Assembly (NCBI GenBank): GCA_007449985.2
Contig: VIIQ02000271.1
Location: 1-64,000, forward strand
Reading direction: 5' to 3'
Origin: Desmodesmus armatus
Taxonomy: Eukaryota; Chlorophyta; Chlorophyceae; Sphaeropleales; Scenedesmaceae
Length of the DNA: 64,000 bases
Shown: positions 1 through 14,279 of the stretch, one piece after another
Numbering within the stretch: the stretch's first letter is position 1
Layout of the letters: the number at the start of each line of letters is the position of its first letter
Notes under the pieces: model-generated
Told to the model about the DNA's origin: nothing
Databases searched by the model: none
Seen by the model: the letters and a program-made list of their open reading frames with translations, nothing else
Program-made: the position numbers and the translations under genes

Positions 1-243
1 TCACTAGTGATGCCTACGGAGTTTGGCGATTTTGTCCAAACTTAGTCTGACCGAAGTTTCGATGATAGATCCCAAAACTCCTGAAGAGTTTCGGCACACA
101 CGTCCTATCTTCCGAACCTGAAAGTTGGGTTGTTGCCACTGGCAGTGGCCCACTGCTGGTCCCAAGAACAGCTGTATCGCACGTAATGCATTCTCTTTTT
201 CTTTCCTCTTGTAGACAATAGGCTTGTCCCTGTTTCAATACGT
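1..243 (+). other. Region upstream of KDZ gene
   Basis: No separate gene is seen. A pyrimidine-rich stretch (about 190-210) ends in a good acceptor, TTGTAG at 209-214. The frame from 215 into the ATG at 244 is open, so an additional 5' coding exon to the left, possibly outside the window, cannot be excluded. The left terminal inverted repeat expected for a transposon is not recognisable. Confidence 0.4.
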
Positions 244-3200
244 ATGGACGATGATCATGTTCAGCATATGCAGCAAGTGGATCAGCTGTTTGCAGCAGCA
301 TGCTGTCCAGCACCTAAACGCAGGCAGACCTCCAGACAGACACAGCCCTCTAGACAGGCAGCACAAAGCAGCAGCAGCAGCAGGCCCAGGGCTGCAGGGG
401 GACTGGGAGGACAGCAGCATCAGGGTAGGGCAGCTGCTGCACAGACGTTCCAGCCTCACCATGATGCAGGCCAGCCCGGGGTGCAGCCCATGGATGCACA
501 CAGTGAATACGCACAGGCAACAGAGGGGCAGCAGCACAACCACCAGCAGCAGCAGTTCGATATGCACGAGCAGGCAGCACTTTTGGAAGAGTGCATACAG
601 CAGTCCATCCCAGCGGGTGAGCAGCTGGCCGCTGCTACAGCAGCAAGGAAGCGCGAGCAGCGAGCCAAGAAGAAGCAAGATAGTCTTGCAAGGTGGCGCC
701 AGGAGTCCCCCTACATTGCGCAGAGAGCCCTGCACCAGCTGGCCTCGCCAGCACAGCAGACCTGCAGCAGCTGCCAGGGCAGCTGTGCTGAGATCAGGTG
801 CGCGCACATCGCTCTTTCAGCAAGCTGGCGCCAACAGCAGTACACCTGTAGCTGTGCTGCGCAGATTGGGGGCATGCTGTGCCCCCAGTGGTCGCTCTTG
901 CACCTGACATTGTGACGGCTGGCTTTGCAGGTGCTGGTCATGCAACCCTGGCGGGGGCACAACGGCCTTCTGTGAGGCTTGTGATGCAACTCAGCACAGA
1001 GGCGTGCACATGCACAAGCGCGAGAGGCACACTGGCGGCTGCTGGCAGCAGTTGCCATATGCAGCAGCATCAGGTACACTGCTGAGAGGCTGATGACTGG
1101 CTTGCTTCTGCTTGCGTGTTTGCTGCTTGCTTGCTTGCTTGTTTGGTTGCTTGGCTTGGTGCCGATATTGATAGCTTTCCCACCTGGCCTGACAGGCTCG
1201 GGTACGTTGAGTAGCAGGCCCTGTGGGCGCCTTCATGAGCCCTTGGCTCGCTGGCGAGCTGGCGAGCGCTGAGGTTGGGACCTTGTCCTCATCACCTGTA
1301 CTGTACTGTACTGTGTACTGTACTGCTTGATTGCCTTCTTCCTTGCGTGCCTGCTGGTTGCCCTGCTCACCGCTTCTCCACCTGCTGCGCTGCCCTGCCA
1401 CTGCCGATGTCCTTGCTGTTATAGCGTACTTCACTGTTGCACCGCAGTGTGCCGGTAGCGGCGGCGAGTGCCCTGGGCAGTTTGGTGTGCATGCACAGGA
1501 GGCAAAGCCGATGTCATACATCTGCAGGCGTAAGTCTGTCAGCCTAGCTGTACCCTCCGATTTTCTTATTTGCTGCTTGTGTATGCCCATCGCAGTAGAC
1601 TGTTCAGCCAGACAACTAGGGCACAACCGTGGATTCCAGTGACCCAACATCTGATGTGCGGCCCTAGTTCGCTCCTGGGTCCTGCCTGTTGTTTTGTAGT
1701 GTTGTTCTTTGGATCTTTGCCAGTCCTGCTACCCACCCTACCTCCCAGACTGTTCACTTACCTGTCTTGCATGGGGCGTGCTCAGTGAGTCATAGTGCTG
1801 TTGTCGCTGTCAGCATGATTAGTTGGTGTACTCTGCTCATCCCCTGCAACACAGTGCGCCTGGCACGTACATGAACGGACATGCTGATGATGCTGGTGTT
1901 TGTGTTTGTATCTACAGGCGGTGTGATCCAGGTACTGCGTGTCAGCTTCCGGTGCCAGCTGTGTGACACAGTGACGTGGCAGCAGCCTCTGGACTTCCTG
2001 CAGATTGGTGCTTGGCCAGCTTCCCTCAGCAACATGATGAAAACCATAGTGGAGGTTGACCTGTTGCAGCAGTGGGACTCACACAGGCTCAGCAACCCTG
2101 CAGCAACGCTGAGTGGGTTCCTCAAAGGCGTAGAGCACGCGGCAGCAGCAACCTGCAGCATGCCGGTAAGGAAATGCGATCGGTTAGTGGTCGGTTGGCT
2201 GGTAGGATTGGATGATGTCTAGGTACATGCCAGAGACCAAGTGGCTATTGTTCTAAGAACCTTGGCATGTGTGCTTGTATCATGGTGTGCATGCGTGCTG
2301 CCTGCACCTGAGGAAATCTCGGTGAGTCGGTGGTGTCAGTGCCTTGACTGCTTGCCCCTCACAAGCCACACACACACACCACCCCCCTGTGCCTGCCTTC
2401 TCTGTTTCCAACAATCCCCAACCCAGGTGCTGCCCATCAATCGCGCAGCATTCACTGTGGCACACGCTGAATGGAAGAAGCTGCAGCTGGAAACCCGCAT
2501 GCACGTGGGGCAGCTGAAGGATCTGGAGTGCCCTGCCTGCGTGCCTGGCGAGCGAGCTGTACATGGGGACGGCAACCAGAAGCTGTACACCTGGGACCGT
2601 GACAAGGAGGCCTCTCGTGAGCCGTACTACAAGGACGTCCTGTTTGTCCCTGCAGAGCTGGTGGACCAGGACATGAAGGCGGTTGGCAAGATCCTGAAGA
2701 ACGAGGTAGGCGCCTGCTGAGCATGGGCTGCATGTCCCTGCATATCAAGTGTGCACTCTAACATGCACGCATGATACCTAACAGTCTCAAACGCTGCTTC
2801 TTATTGTATCCTGCACAATGCTGTGAAGTACCTGCTTCACTGTCCGATGCCACTTGCATGTATGTGGGTCTGGTTGCATCTGCGGTACCAACTGCATCAT
2901 CAGCACTGTGCAAAAGGAGAGGTCACCAGCTTGCTGTTCTGCTGCCTGTCTGCTGTTTGGCGGCGTACTGTGCAGCGTGCTGACACACACTGTGGCGGCC
3001 ATTGGGCTGCAGCCAGCAACTCGTCACGGCGCAGGGAGAAGCAGGAGATCACAGGCCGCTACTTCCTCACGGATGCACGCCATGGTGGTCCAGTTGCAGC
3101 CCTCAACCAGATCCGCACTGGCGAGCGCTACTCGTACGCGCTGACTCTGGCTCTGGCAGCAGCTGCGCAGCAGGTCGGGCTGCGCCAACTGCACATTGAC

Positions 3201-6200
3201 ATCATGTGCAAGTGGGCAGTGTGGTTGCACCGTCTCAACAGCAACATCCAGCACCTGCGCTCCACGGGTCAGCTTGGTGCAGACGCAGCAGTGCTCAACC
3301 TGTCAGATCGGCTGGCGCAGCTCAGCAGCAGCGGCCAAGACATTTGCAGCACCCGCCTGGTCCACTCTGCTGCCCACGGCAGCCTGCACGCGCAGTCATG
3401 CCAGGTGCGCACCCAAGTTGGGTTGTTACTTGCACACCCGGAGTCACACTGCAACACTCACTGCCAGCTGCAGGTACACCTGAGTCCCAAACGCAGGCAT
3501 GTTGCATGTACAGTCACTGATAGTTGTTGTCATGTCTGTGCATCAACTTATAATCGCATGTGAATTTGATTGCTGCAGGTGCTGTATCAGCCTGGTGCGG
3601 TCGATGGTTGCGGCAAGACGGCTGGCGAGGCAGGGGAGCAGCTGTTTTCAGGCCTTTCACCCCTGGGACGCACCACATGCCAGCAAAGTGTTGCAGGTAT
3701 GCTGCTTGCTGCACTGACACAGAGCACGTGGCAAGGAGCTGCCACCCTTAACCCAGCTGGGGCGGCTGCGCAGCTTCTCACTCTTCACTTGTGTGCCTTG
3801 TGCAGGCTCCACGGACGTCATCACTGAGCACTGCGTCGAGGTCGGGCGCAGCAAGCGTGCTGGGCAGGCTGATTTCCTGGTCGGCAAGATCGTCAAGTAC
3901 AAGAAGATGCTGCCGCCAGCCATCGCCACCCTCCAGCAGCAGTTGAGCGGTCTCACACAGCACCCTCCAGAACAGCGATCGGGCTTTGTGCTGCGAATGC
4001 GGGACGCTTTGAAGGCTCATGCAACAGGTGACCGCAACTGCGTCACGGCCAGCTCAGTCTTTTGTAGGCATACTGTCTGTATGCCTACTGTCTGTGTGCC
4101 TACTGTTGCCTGAACGTGTACACCCCGGTGGAGTTAACTGATAAATGCGCTTGTCTCATGTGCAGCCGAGATGAAGGGCACTGCCCCACACCAGGAGGTG
4201 CTGGAGCTCTTCTCCCTAGCACGCAGCCGCCTGGATGCGCCCCTGCTGGACAGGTTCCTGAACAGCAGCTCACAGCCACATGCACAAGCAGCAGCAGGAG
4301 AAGCGCCAGTGGAGGTAGCCCGCATGGTGGCCAGCATCGCCAGGCCCAGCACCGGCAAGATTCACCAGCTGGCCAAGTCTGTGCTGCAGGAGCGCAACGA
4401 CAACAGGTACAGGGAGCCTGTACACTTCCTGGAGGCTCCACCTGGCAGGCACACTGTGTCCATCTGTGTCAAGGTTCTGTCCCCTGCATCCTGCCCCGCC
4501 CTGTTTCACCTACTTGCATAGTGGCTGCTTTGCAACTGCACGGAAACTATGTTGTGTATGTGTACACGAGACATGACATGTTCTGTGACCTTCAGGTACA
4601 AGCAGCTGCTGGCTCAAGTGGCACAGGGCTTGCCAGCCCTGGCCAACGTGTTTAGCCCTACTGAGGCGCAGGTCATCCAAGCCCTGTTCAGCACCGCTGC
4701 TGAGGCGTCCATTCTCACCATGCAGAACAAGATTGAGGCAACGTGCTACAACTTGGGCAAGCAGGCTGGCAAGAGAGATGCTGCAGCAGGTATGGCACAC
4801 TCCCACATGAACTGCCTGTGAGGTGTCATTCAATCACTCAGCGCTCAGGTGCATCATAGTGTTAAGCCCTGGCATGCACAACTCGTTTGCTGGCAGCGGC
4901 ATGTTGGCTATGAAACCGTCAAGTGTAAACCCACGTTGTGGCAAGGCACGGCATGCGCAAGGCATGTGCACATTTGCGACATCTGCACTGCCTGTCAGCA
5001 TGCCTGATGCCTTTGCCTGATGCCTAATTGTGTTCCGGTGTTCATGTACGTGTTGTGCAGCACGACCCAAGGAGCAGAAGCGCCACAGCAAGAAGTGTGC
5101 TGACATCACGACGCAGCTCGGCAGCCTTGTTGAGCAGTACAACATACTGCTCCCTTATGGCAGCACGCCTCGCCAGGTGGCACAGCTGGAGGACGTCAAG
5201 CAGCGCACCTATGCATGGGCAAATGAGTACAGGCGCCTGGATGGCGTGGAGCCTGCAGGTGTGTGGTGCGTGGGTGGTGGGTGAATTGGCTGTGCAGCAT
5301 GTGTACCCCTGGGGGGCTGTGTATTCCTGATGTCGAGGGCCCTGAGGTTTCTGTTGGTGCTGCTTTTTGGCCTGTACTGCTGCTGCCATAGGCTGTGCTG
5401 TTTTTGATTGCTGCTTGCTTTTTGTTGCATTGTCTGCTGCTGCAGTGGAGGAGGTGGTGTCAGTGTACGGCATGGAGGTGACGCTCAAGGTGTGTGATGC
5501 CTACAACGAGGTGCAGCGCATCAAGGAGGAGCTGCTGCTGCTGCCGCGCGAAATGCAGGCTCACTTGCAGTACTGGGAGACAGTCATTGACAAGCAGGAC
5601 AGACTCATTGCCATCCTGCTGTCACCAACAGCGGCGGCAACAGACCTGCCGCAGCAGTTGCAGGCTGGCGGCATGCAGGTACAGATCTGTTGCTGTTATG
5701 CTTGTACGATGGCATGAAGCAGCAGTCATGCACAGTACGTGTGGTCAGTGCTGGGTCCCATCAGTATATGTTCATGCATTGGCTCTTCGTGGTGTGTTGA
5801 GGCACTGCCTGAACTATGCAACAGTATCAACAGCAAAACCCACTGCCTGTCGTTCTGCCTGCGCTGCTGCCTTGCAAGCAGGACTGTGTGACAGGGCGGT
5901 ACCTGCCACAATGTCACGAGCTGGCTGGTGATGTGCGCGCACGTGAGGGTGCGGCGTGTGTGCTGCAGCGCGCAAAGCAGGAGGCAGTGCGTCACCTTAG
6001 TCGGGCGCACAGCGCCTTTCAGCCATACATCACTGCAGATGCAGCTGCAGCACACGCCAGCCGTCTGGCTGACCTGGGGGCCTCAGGTGTTGACGGGCCT
6101 GCAGATGTACAGCCTGAAGAACAGGAGTCTGACGATGAGCTGGCGTACAGTGATGAAGAGGGCTGCGATGCAGTCGACTTGGCAGACAGCGACAGCGGCA

Positions 6201-6232
6201 ATGGCAGTGAAAGCAGTGAGGATGACTGCTGA
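244..6232 (+). CDS. KDZ (Kyakuja-Dileera-Zisupton) superfamily transposase, 12 exons
   Basis: Exons joined by matching phase: 244-878, 931-1073, 1918-2165, 2427-2705, 2976-3473, 3579-3696, 3806-4027, 4166-4406, 4596-4789, 5061-5258, 5446-5678, 5882-6232. The total is 3360 nt, about 1119 aa, with no internal stop. Visible landmarks: a basic N-terminal segment (RKREQRAKKKQDSLARW), a Cys-rich finger at residues 205-235 (CWSC, FCEAC, H-rich), CQLC near 272, CPAC at 377-380, HGDGN at 388-392, RHGGP near 470, TGERYSYA near 483, LHIDIMCKW with Asp about 510, and GEAGEQLFSGL with Glu about 621. The order CPAC / DGN / HG / GERY / D-I-x-C / GE-Q-x-S is the KDZ layout, with D390, D510 and E621 the inferred RNase H-fold catalytic triad. 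The C-terminus is a Ser/Asp/Glu-rich tail. Intron 2 (844 bp) may hide another exon. Being open through 12 exons, the gene may be recently active. Confidence 0.85.
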
Positions 6233-6489
6233 TACTGTTGCTTGAGTATGTGGGATGGTTGTTTGTGATGCATGTTGGGTGTGATTGGCATGCCGCAGAG
6301 CCAATGTGGCCGCGTGTTTATGTGTGTGCCTGTCATGAGGGTGCAGGTGATGGGCTTTCGGACATTGGGACTCTTAAGCCTTGGGGTGTTGGTATCATTG
6401 TTGCAGTTGGTGATCATTTTGCACCCCAAGCCCTGACACAGCAGATTGGTACAGAACCACAACACTTATTGTAGCGGGGGACAGAAAGT

Positions 6490-6494
6490 TGTAA
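6490..6494 (+). promoter_or_regulatory. TGTAA poly(A) signal of KDZ gene
   Basis: TGTAA, the usual green-algal polyadenylation signal, lies 258 bp after the transposase stop. No transcript evidence is available here. Confidence 0.4.
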
Positions 6495-7565
<1,071 letters not shown>

Positions 7566-7605
7566 GCGCGCGTGCGCGTGCGTGCGTGCGTGCGTGCGTG
7601 CGTGG

Positions 7606-7649
<44 letters not shown>

Positions 7650-7662
7650 TGTGCGTGCTGCG

Positions 7663-7705
<43 letters not shown>

Positions 7706-7717
7706 TGTGCGTGCGTG

Positions 7718-7756
<39 letters not shown>

Positions 7757-7758
7757 TG

Positions 7759-7819
<61 letters not shown>

Positions 7820-7839
7820 GTGCGTGCGTGCGTGCGTGC

Positions 7840-7870
<31 letters not shown>

Positions 7871-7898
7871 TGTGTGCGTGCGTGGTGGTGTGTGTGTG
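7566..7898. repeat. (CGTG)n microsatellite
   Basis: About 330 bp of CGTG tetranucleotides with a few CG or TG slips. It ends in GTGGTGGTGTGTGTG and a poly-G run that begins the satellite array. Confidence 0.95.
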
Positions 7899-9965
7899 GG
7901 GGGGGGGGGGGGGGATTGAATGGACTGTTTCTTTATGTCTGGCTCTTCAACTGTGACATGTGGCCTCTGGTTTATGCCTGCAGATTTCGTGTTGGCAGTG
8001 TCACGCTGCGCTGAGCATTGCGACAGGTGGCCTTGTAGGGGGGGTTGGAGGCCCCAAGTACAGGGAATTTCAAGTTTTTGGGCGATGTGGGTTAACATTG
8101 GAAACAGCCTGCTAATGTGGTAGGGATCACTGGCAGAGCCTCACATGGTGCAAAAGCCATTGCTAAGGGCTTACTCTGGCCCCTCAACAGGCAGCGCTGC
8201 CTGCCGCTTGGTGCCAAGTGGTGTGGCTTGATCTGGAAGCACTACAAGATGCAGCTTAAAGTAGTAACCAACAGCCAGCACCACACCTGTGGGCCCTGGA
8301 AACCCCACCACCCTACTCCTTAACCCTTGTGATACAATTATTGTTCGGGTGCGCATCCCCAAAAGCCCGCTGGCATGGCCGCAATGTTGCAAGCAAGTCT
8401 TGTGTGCCAAGGGGGGTGGTGGTGTGGGTAGGGGGGGGGGGGGGGGGGATTGAATGGACTGTTTCTTGATGTCTGGCTCTTCAACTGTGACATGTGGCCT
8501 CTGGTTTATGCCTGCAGATTTCGTGTTGACGGTGTTGCGCTGCGCTGAGCATTGCGGCAGGTGGCCTCGTAGGGGGGGTTGGAGGCCCCAAGTACAGGGA
8601 ATTTCAATTTTCGGCCGATGTGGGTTAACATTGGAAACAGCCTGCTAATGTGGTAGGGATCACTGGCAGAGCCTCACATGGTGCAAAAGCCATTGCTAAG
8701 GGCTTACTCTGGTCCCTCAACAGGCAGCGCTGCCTGCCGCTTGGTGCCAAGTGGTGTGGCTTGATCTGGAAGCACTACAAGATGCAGCTTAAAGTAGTAA
8801 CCAACAGCCAGCACCACACCTGTGGGCCCTGGAAACCCCACCACCCTACTCCTGAACCCCTATGATACAAACACTGTAGGGGGCGCATCCCCAAAAGCCC
8901 GCTGGCATGGCCGCGATGTTGCAAGCAAGTCTTGTGTGCCAAGGGGGGTGGTGGTGTGTGTGGGTGGGGGGGGGGGGGGAGGGGGAGAGGGGGGGAGGGT
9001 GAATGGACTGTTTCTTGATGTCTGGCTCTTCAACTGTGACATGTGGCCTCCAGTTTCTGCCTGCAGATTTGTTGTTGGCAGTGTCACGCTGCGCTGAGCA
9101 TTGCGACAGGTGGCCTCGTAGGGGGGGTTGGAGGCCCCAAGTACAGGGAATTTCAATTTTCGGCCGATGTGGGTTAACATTGGAAACAGCCTGCTAATGT
9201 GGTAGGGATCACTGGCAGAGCCTCACATGGTGCAAAAGCCATTGCTAAGGGCTTACTCTGGCCCCTCAACAGGCAGCGCTGCCTGCCGCTTGGTGCCAAG
9301 TGGTGTGGCTTGATCTGGAAGCACTACAAGATGCAGCTTAAAGTAGTAACCAACAGCCAGCACCACACCTGTGGGCCCTGGAAACCCCACCACCCTACTC
9401 CTGAACCCCTATGATACAAACACTGTAGGGGGGCGCATCCCCAAAAGCCCGCTGGCATGGCCGCGATGTTGCAAGCAAGTCTTGTGTGCCAAGGGGGGTG
9501 GTGGTGTGTGTGTGTGTGGGGGGGGGGGGGGGAGGGGGAGAGGGGGGGGAGGGTGAATGGACTGTTTCTTGATGTCTGGCTCTTCAACTGTGACATGTGG
9601 CCTCCAGTTTCTGCCTGCAGATTTGTTGTTGGCAGTGTCACGCTGCGCTGAGCATTGCGGCAGGTGGCCTCGTAGGGGGGGTTGGAGGCCCCAAGTACAG
9701 GGAATTTCAAGTTTTTGGGGGATGTGGGTTAACATTGGAAACAGCCTGCTATTGTGGTAGGGATCACTGGCAGAGCCTCACATGGTGCAAAAGCCATTGC
9801 TAAGGGCTTACTCTGGTCCCTCAACAGGCAGCGCTGCCTGCCGCTTGGTGCCAAGTGGTGTGGCTTGATCTGGAAGCACTACAAGGTGCAGCTTGGAACA
9901 GTAAACAAACAACCAGCCTGACCACACCTGTGGGCCCTGGAAACCCCACCACCCTACTCCTTGAA
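7899..9965. repeat. Tandem satellite, ~550-bp unit, 3.7 copies
   Basis: Four head-to-tail copies start near 7920, 8454, 9003 and 9557 (period 534-554 bp). Each copy runs from GAATGGACTGTTTCTT through a conserved 'ACTGGCAGAGCCTCACATGG' block to a G-rich end containing GTGTGTG and a poly-G run of variable length. Length differences between copies lie mostly in the poly-G/GT part. The last copy degenerates after about 9965 into CCCCACC repeats. Short open frames recur in every copy only because the copies are nearly identical. Confidence 0.93.
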
Positions 9966-10927
9966 CCCCACCCCCCTACTCCTTCAACCCCACCACCCTA
10001 GTCCCCAACCTTGTAACTGGGAAGACATGAATGCTGTATATACTATGCACCTGCTGAAATCTATCCTATATGTACAATGTACCTGCTGAACTTGTGTATG
10101 CTTGGTTATAGGACAATCACCATTGACCGAGGCTTGTGGCTTACCAAGCGTGCTTGCTGAAGCGTTTGCTGTGGTTTAGGCCTGGTGCCCTGTATGCATG
10201 TATATGGATTAGTTGATAATACAAGGCACAGTCATCAGTTTAGCAACTCTAGGATACAGTATGGCCGCACTGCTGTGGCACAACCAGCCAGATTCAAGTT
10301 GATATGCCTCACCACCTACCAGGGCTGAACTAATTCATGAACAGACATGCACACACTGTGGCTGGCAGATGAGCCCTTGCATGTGCTGTGCACACCGTTG
10401 ACCTGACAATAAACTGCGCAAGCCATTTCTTCAGTCAAAAGTCAACTGTCACATGCTGACCCCTTGTTGGTCCAGGAGCCTGTTGGATGCCTTGACCTGT
10501 TACAATGACAACCCCTTACGTCATCCTTGCTTGCTACAGCAATATACGCGTCGCAGGCACGCACCCTGGCAAAAGCACCCGCCAGAAGCTCAACAGGAGC
10601 ATGACACAACTGCCATGCCATTTTGGACCAGCAGACAGATGGCCATTTTACATGTGGCATACTCACCCACAGCTGCTCAAGCTACTACCCTCAACAGCAA
10701 AACACAACTTCAACAGAGCCGCTGCACAGCAGCCAACATCGGTCATGTCAACCAAGCAAAAATACGGACATGCCGCTAACCACACCCCATGGCCACAACA
10801 TCATGTGCTGGATCAACCGAATGCTACAATATGGTACTGTTGAGCAGATGTGTACTTGATGCAGGCGCACACGCACACACTTGGTGCAACCTCACAGCTG
10901 CAACCTCCTGCAAAAGCAACCACATAA
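9966..10927. other. Intergenic, 3' flank of the unknown gene
   Basis: Begins with short C-rich repeats (CCCCACCACCCTA variants, to about 10010), then unique sequence. No gene was recognised. The 3' UTR of the minus-strand gene at 10928-13725 probably occupies the right side. Confidence 0.4.
10648..10652 (-). promoter_or_regulatory. Candidate TGTAA poly(A) signal
   Basis: TGTAA on the minus strand, 276 bp beyond the stop of the 4-exon gene; a second one lies at 10500-10504. Confidence 0.3.
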
Positions 10928-13725
10928 TCAGTTCGAGTGACCCAGCACCTGCTGCAGGACGTCTGCTGACAGGTTTGTGCTGGGCACCACCAAGCACTGA
11001 GGCACCTGAATCAACTGCACGCTGCTGCTGGACGTGAGCTTGTAGATGGATGCTAAGCCTGTGGCAATGCTGACGATAGGCTGGCCACTTGCATCACGCC
11101 TCACAACTGGCAGGGCACCTGGGCCGGCGCTGATTACAGCGTCACACAGGGCTGAGTCCGAACCGGCCACATCTGCAGGCAGAATAGTGAAACCTTCCTG
11201 CCCCAGCAGCTGAAACACAAAGTCAGGATTAGCCGGGATGTAGTTCTGCAGAAGCTCCGCTACAGCAGGTGGCTGCATCGGCACACCCGGCACCCCACGA
11301 GCAGCCGCTGCTGCTGCGTCACCCGCCTGTGCTTGCCCACCCCCACCACCTGCTGCTGCTGCTGCTGCGGCCTCAGTACCTGCAGCAGCAGCTGCTGCTG
11401 GTGCCCCGCCTGCGCCTGCACCCGCTGCTGCTGCGTCACCTGCCTGTGCTCCCCCACCCCCAGCTGCTGCTGCTGCGGCGTCAGTACCTGCAGCAGCAGC
11501 TGCTGCTGGTGCCCCGCCTGCACCTGCACCCGCTGTTGCTGCGCCACCCGCCTGTGCTGCCCCAACCCCAGCTGCTGCTGCTGCTGCCCCGCCTGCGCCC
11601 ACACCCGCACCCGCTGCTGCTGCTGCTGCCCCGCTCACACGATCATACTCAGCTTTCAGGGCCTGCACACACGACAGCAGTGCAACAGCACAGTGCAGGG
11701 CATGCACTTGGTCAAAGCAGTGCAAGGAGTGTTGCTGTTGGCGCGCAGTACCTCTACGCACTATCTGTCAAGCCCCACTGAATTCATTGCTGCCATCAAG
11801 CTACTCAACACACAGATGCTGTGTGTATGTTGAACACAGCGCTGCTGCTGTGGATGCCATAAACATGCGGCTGCTGTGAGCCACAGGTAGTACAGAAGAA
11901 CAGTCACAACAGCTTTGTCAGCAGTGAGCATGCAGCCACGTGACCTACCCAGTTGGTGTGCAGTATGATGGTCTGCTTGGCAGAGCGCAGGGCCTGGATG
12001 TCCTTGGGCACGGGCGGGGCGACACCAGGCTCCAAGCAGGGCTGCTCCGCCGCGCTGCGCAGCACGCCTCCAGTCGACCTTGTATAGTTCACCACGCGGA
12101 GGCCTGGGATGCCAGTGTCAAATGGCGAGATATACATTCCCTCGTGGTGGACTGTGTTCTGGTCGCTGACAGGTGCTGAGGACTTGACGTAGCCTGAAGC
12201 CTCGAGCCGTACCTCCAGGCCAGTGTCCTCGGCGGCTGCCCTTAGCTGCATGACAGGCAACATACCATGCGCATAGATTCAGTACATTGACAGGCAAACA
12301 CACCACGCACATATATTCAGCACATCGACAGGGAAACACACCATGCGCATATATCCAGCACATGCGCATATATTCAGCACATGCAGCTCGCTGAGACGCA
12401 TCATAGTACACCTGATGCTGCGTCCTGAGCAGCCGTTCAGATCAGTGGAAGCTTTGGCATCCTGGACACGATCAGCTCAGCCGCACAACCGCCCGCCGTC
12501 GGCAAGGCAACCGTGAGGTGGTGCTCACCTCCTTCAACAGCGATGGCCTCTGCAGCGCCTTGGTCACGTTGGCCAGCGACTGAGTGCTCCGCTGTGCCTC
12601 AGGCAGGGGACCGTTGCCCGTGTACTGGGCGATGGGCGCCGACAGCTCCTGCAGCTCTATCTCACTCTTGGTCGGCTGCTTTGCCCCGCACCCATTCTCT
12701 CCCTTGCACAGCTTGCTTGCACATGGCAGAAACTGGCTGCAATCTGGGTTTATGCAGGGCTTTTTCTGCAGGTTTGCAAGCTGTGACTCAGACAGGGGCC
12801 TCTGCCTCTTGCGGCTTACTGGCGCCTCTGCTGCTGCTGCTGGCGGTGCTGCTGCTGACAGGGGCTCTGGGGCTGCTGGCGTGGCTGCTGCTGGCATGGT
12901 CCCTGCTGCTGGCGCGGCCGCTGCTGCTGCTGCTGGCATGGTCCCTGCTGCTGGCGCGGCCGCTGCTGCTGGCGCCGCCGCTGCTGCTGGCGCGGCCGCT
13001 GCTGCAGCTGCGGCCGGTGGGGGCTGCTGCTGCTGTGGTGGCCCGCCTGCTGCCTGGGCACCTGCATCATCATAACAGCATTCGAAGCAGGCAGTCAGGG
13101 GATGCTCAGCCAGTACTGAACACCCATGGCGGTGCGTGTCTATCCCCGTCAACCCACAGTGCAACCCACCAGTAGTGATGTTCTGGCTTTCCGCAAACTC
13201 CAGGTGCGCCACCAAGTGAGGGAGGTCTGGCATCAGCACGTCCTTGGCGATGAACTCCACTGTCTCCTCCAGCTCCTGCACCTCGTCCCTCTCGTTCTTG
13301 AACATGCCCCTCCAGTGGCTGTTGGCTGGCTGGTTGATCAGGAACCGTGCAACAGCCTGAACAGACACACAGCAGCAAGAGTGGTGGTTGGTGGTTGAAA
13401 GGCTGGGCTGCAGCTTTGCCTGTGCTCCTGCTGCTCTTCATGCACCTACCCTGAGGATCATAAGGTGCTTGTCATCGGTGCTGTGTGCAGCGCTCAGGGC
13501 ATCCTGCAGGCTGTGCTTCTGCGCCGCTGCACAGTTGAGCACGTCTTCTACTGCAGCTGTAAGCAATGGGGCGGCATCATCCTGCTCTCCGTGTATCAGA
13601 ATAAAAACCTTTTGCCAAGGATACTCTTTAGTGGGGACTCTTGCGGTGGGGTTGCCTCGTGCATGCCTTGACAACCCCCTGAAGCTGCTCTTCCACTGTG
13701 CTTCTGTCAGCCGAAGGAGAGCCAT
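10928..13725 (-). CDS. Uncharacterised protein with Ala/Gly/Pro-rich linkers, 4 exons
   Basis: Start ATG at 13725-13723. Exons 13725-13450, 13356-12529, 12245-11949 and 11662-10928 all join in phase 0 with GT-AG introns, giving 711 aa. The N-terminal 190 residues look globular and mixed charged (for example EVQELEETVEFIAKDVL). Long (A)n/PAAGTM repeats follow, then a basic patch and a possible zinc cluster near residues 290-316 (CINPDC, CASKLC, GCG). A third conserved-looking block ends in TNWVG. The last exon has Ala/Gly repeats (GAGAGGAPAAAAAAGT) and a compact C-terminus of about 115 aa. Part of exon 2 (from GTGGGTTGC near 13172 to the CAG near 13064) could be an intron of length divisible by 3, which would shorten the protein by about 36 aa. 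I do not recognise the family. It lies downstream of the KDZ gene on the other strand and could be a second gene of that element or an unrelated host gene. Confidence 0.68.
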
Positions 13726-14279
13726 GATGGCTGGTGGTGCAGCATGGGAACACACCGTAAGCTGCACTCTGTACCACTAGAAAGCCGCGCAAGGAATGGA
13801 CTGCAACTGTATTTTTTTGAATTGAACCTGATCTGATCACCGAACGACAACACGGTTCAGTTCCCTCTGCTATGAGCATAAACTCCAGCTACTGTTGGCA
13901 TTGGGAGCTTTGTCGTTTTGCTTTTGGCTAAGGAAACTGCAGGCTTTGCCCGGCCACTCCTAATAAACACCTCTCAAGCCAAGTAAAGGTAGGAGCTTTC
14001 ATTCCAAACTTGCAGGAAGATTGGATGAAACCACCCTATCTGCCCACGCTGGACTTTCGCTATTTCCTTCCTATTTAGTATAAGGTCAGGGCTGCCAAGC
14101 AAAGGGCCTCCGCACAGGCGCAAATGAGATAATTGTGTATGGAGTATTATCAGGTCTTACATTAAAGACTTCAACATATTAGCAAATGCTCATGCAGCAG
14201 GGCCACCGAACAGCGCAGCTCCTGCAGGACAGCAGCTTCCTTTCCGTCCTAGCTACCGCAGCCTGCGCGTCTTGCACTC
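13726..14279. other. Upstream region of the unknown gene
   Basis: AT-richer than its surroundings. It should hold the promoter of the minus-strand gene, but no TATA box or other element stands out. Confidence 0.35.

Noticed and set aside
7920..9760. Recurring 64-71 codon frames (MDCFLMSGSS..., MVGITGRASH...)
   Set aside because: They repeat because the satellite repeats; no start context, domain or codon bias.
13064..13172. In-frame segment of the unknown gene's exon 2 as an intron
   Set aside because: It has usable GT and AG borders but no stop or frame change, so neither reading can be preferred; kept as coding with a note.
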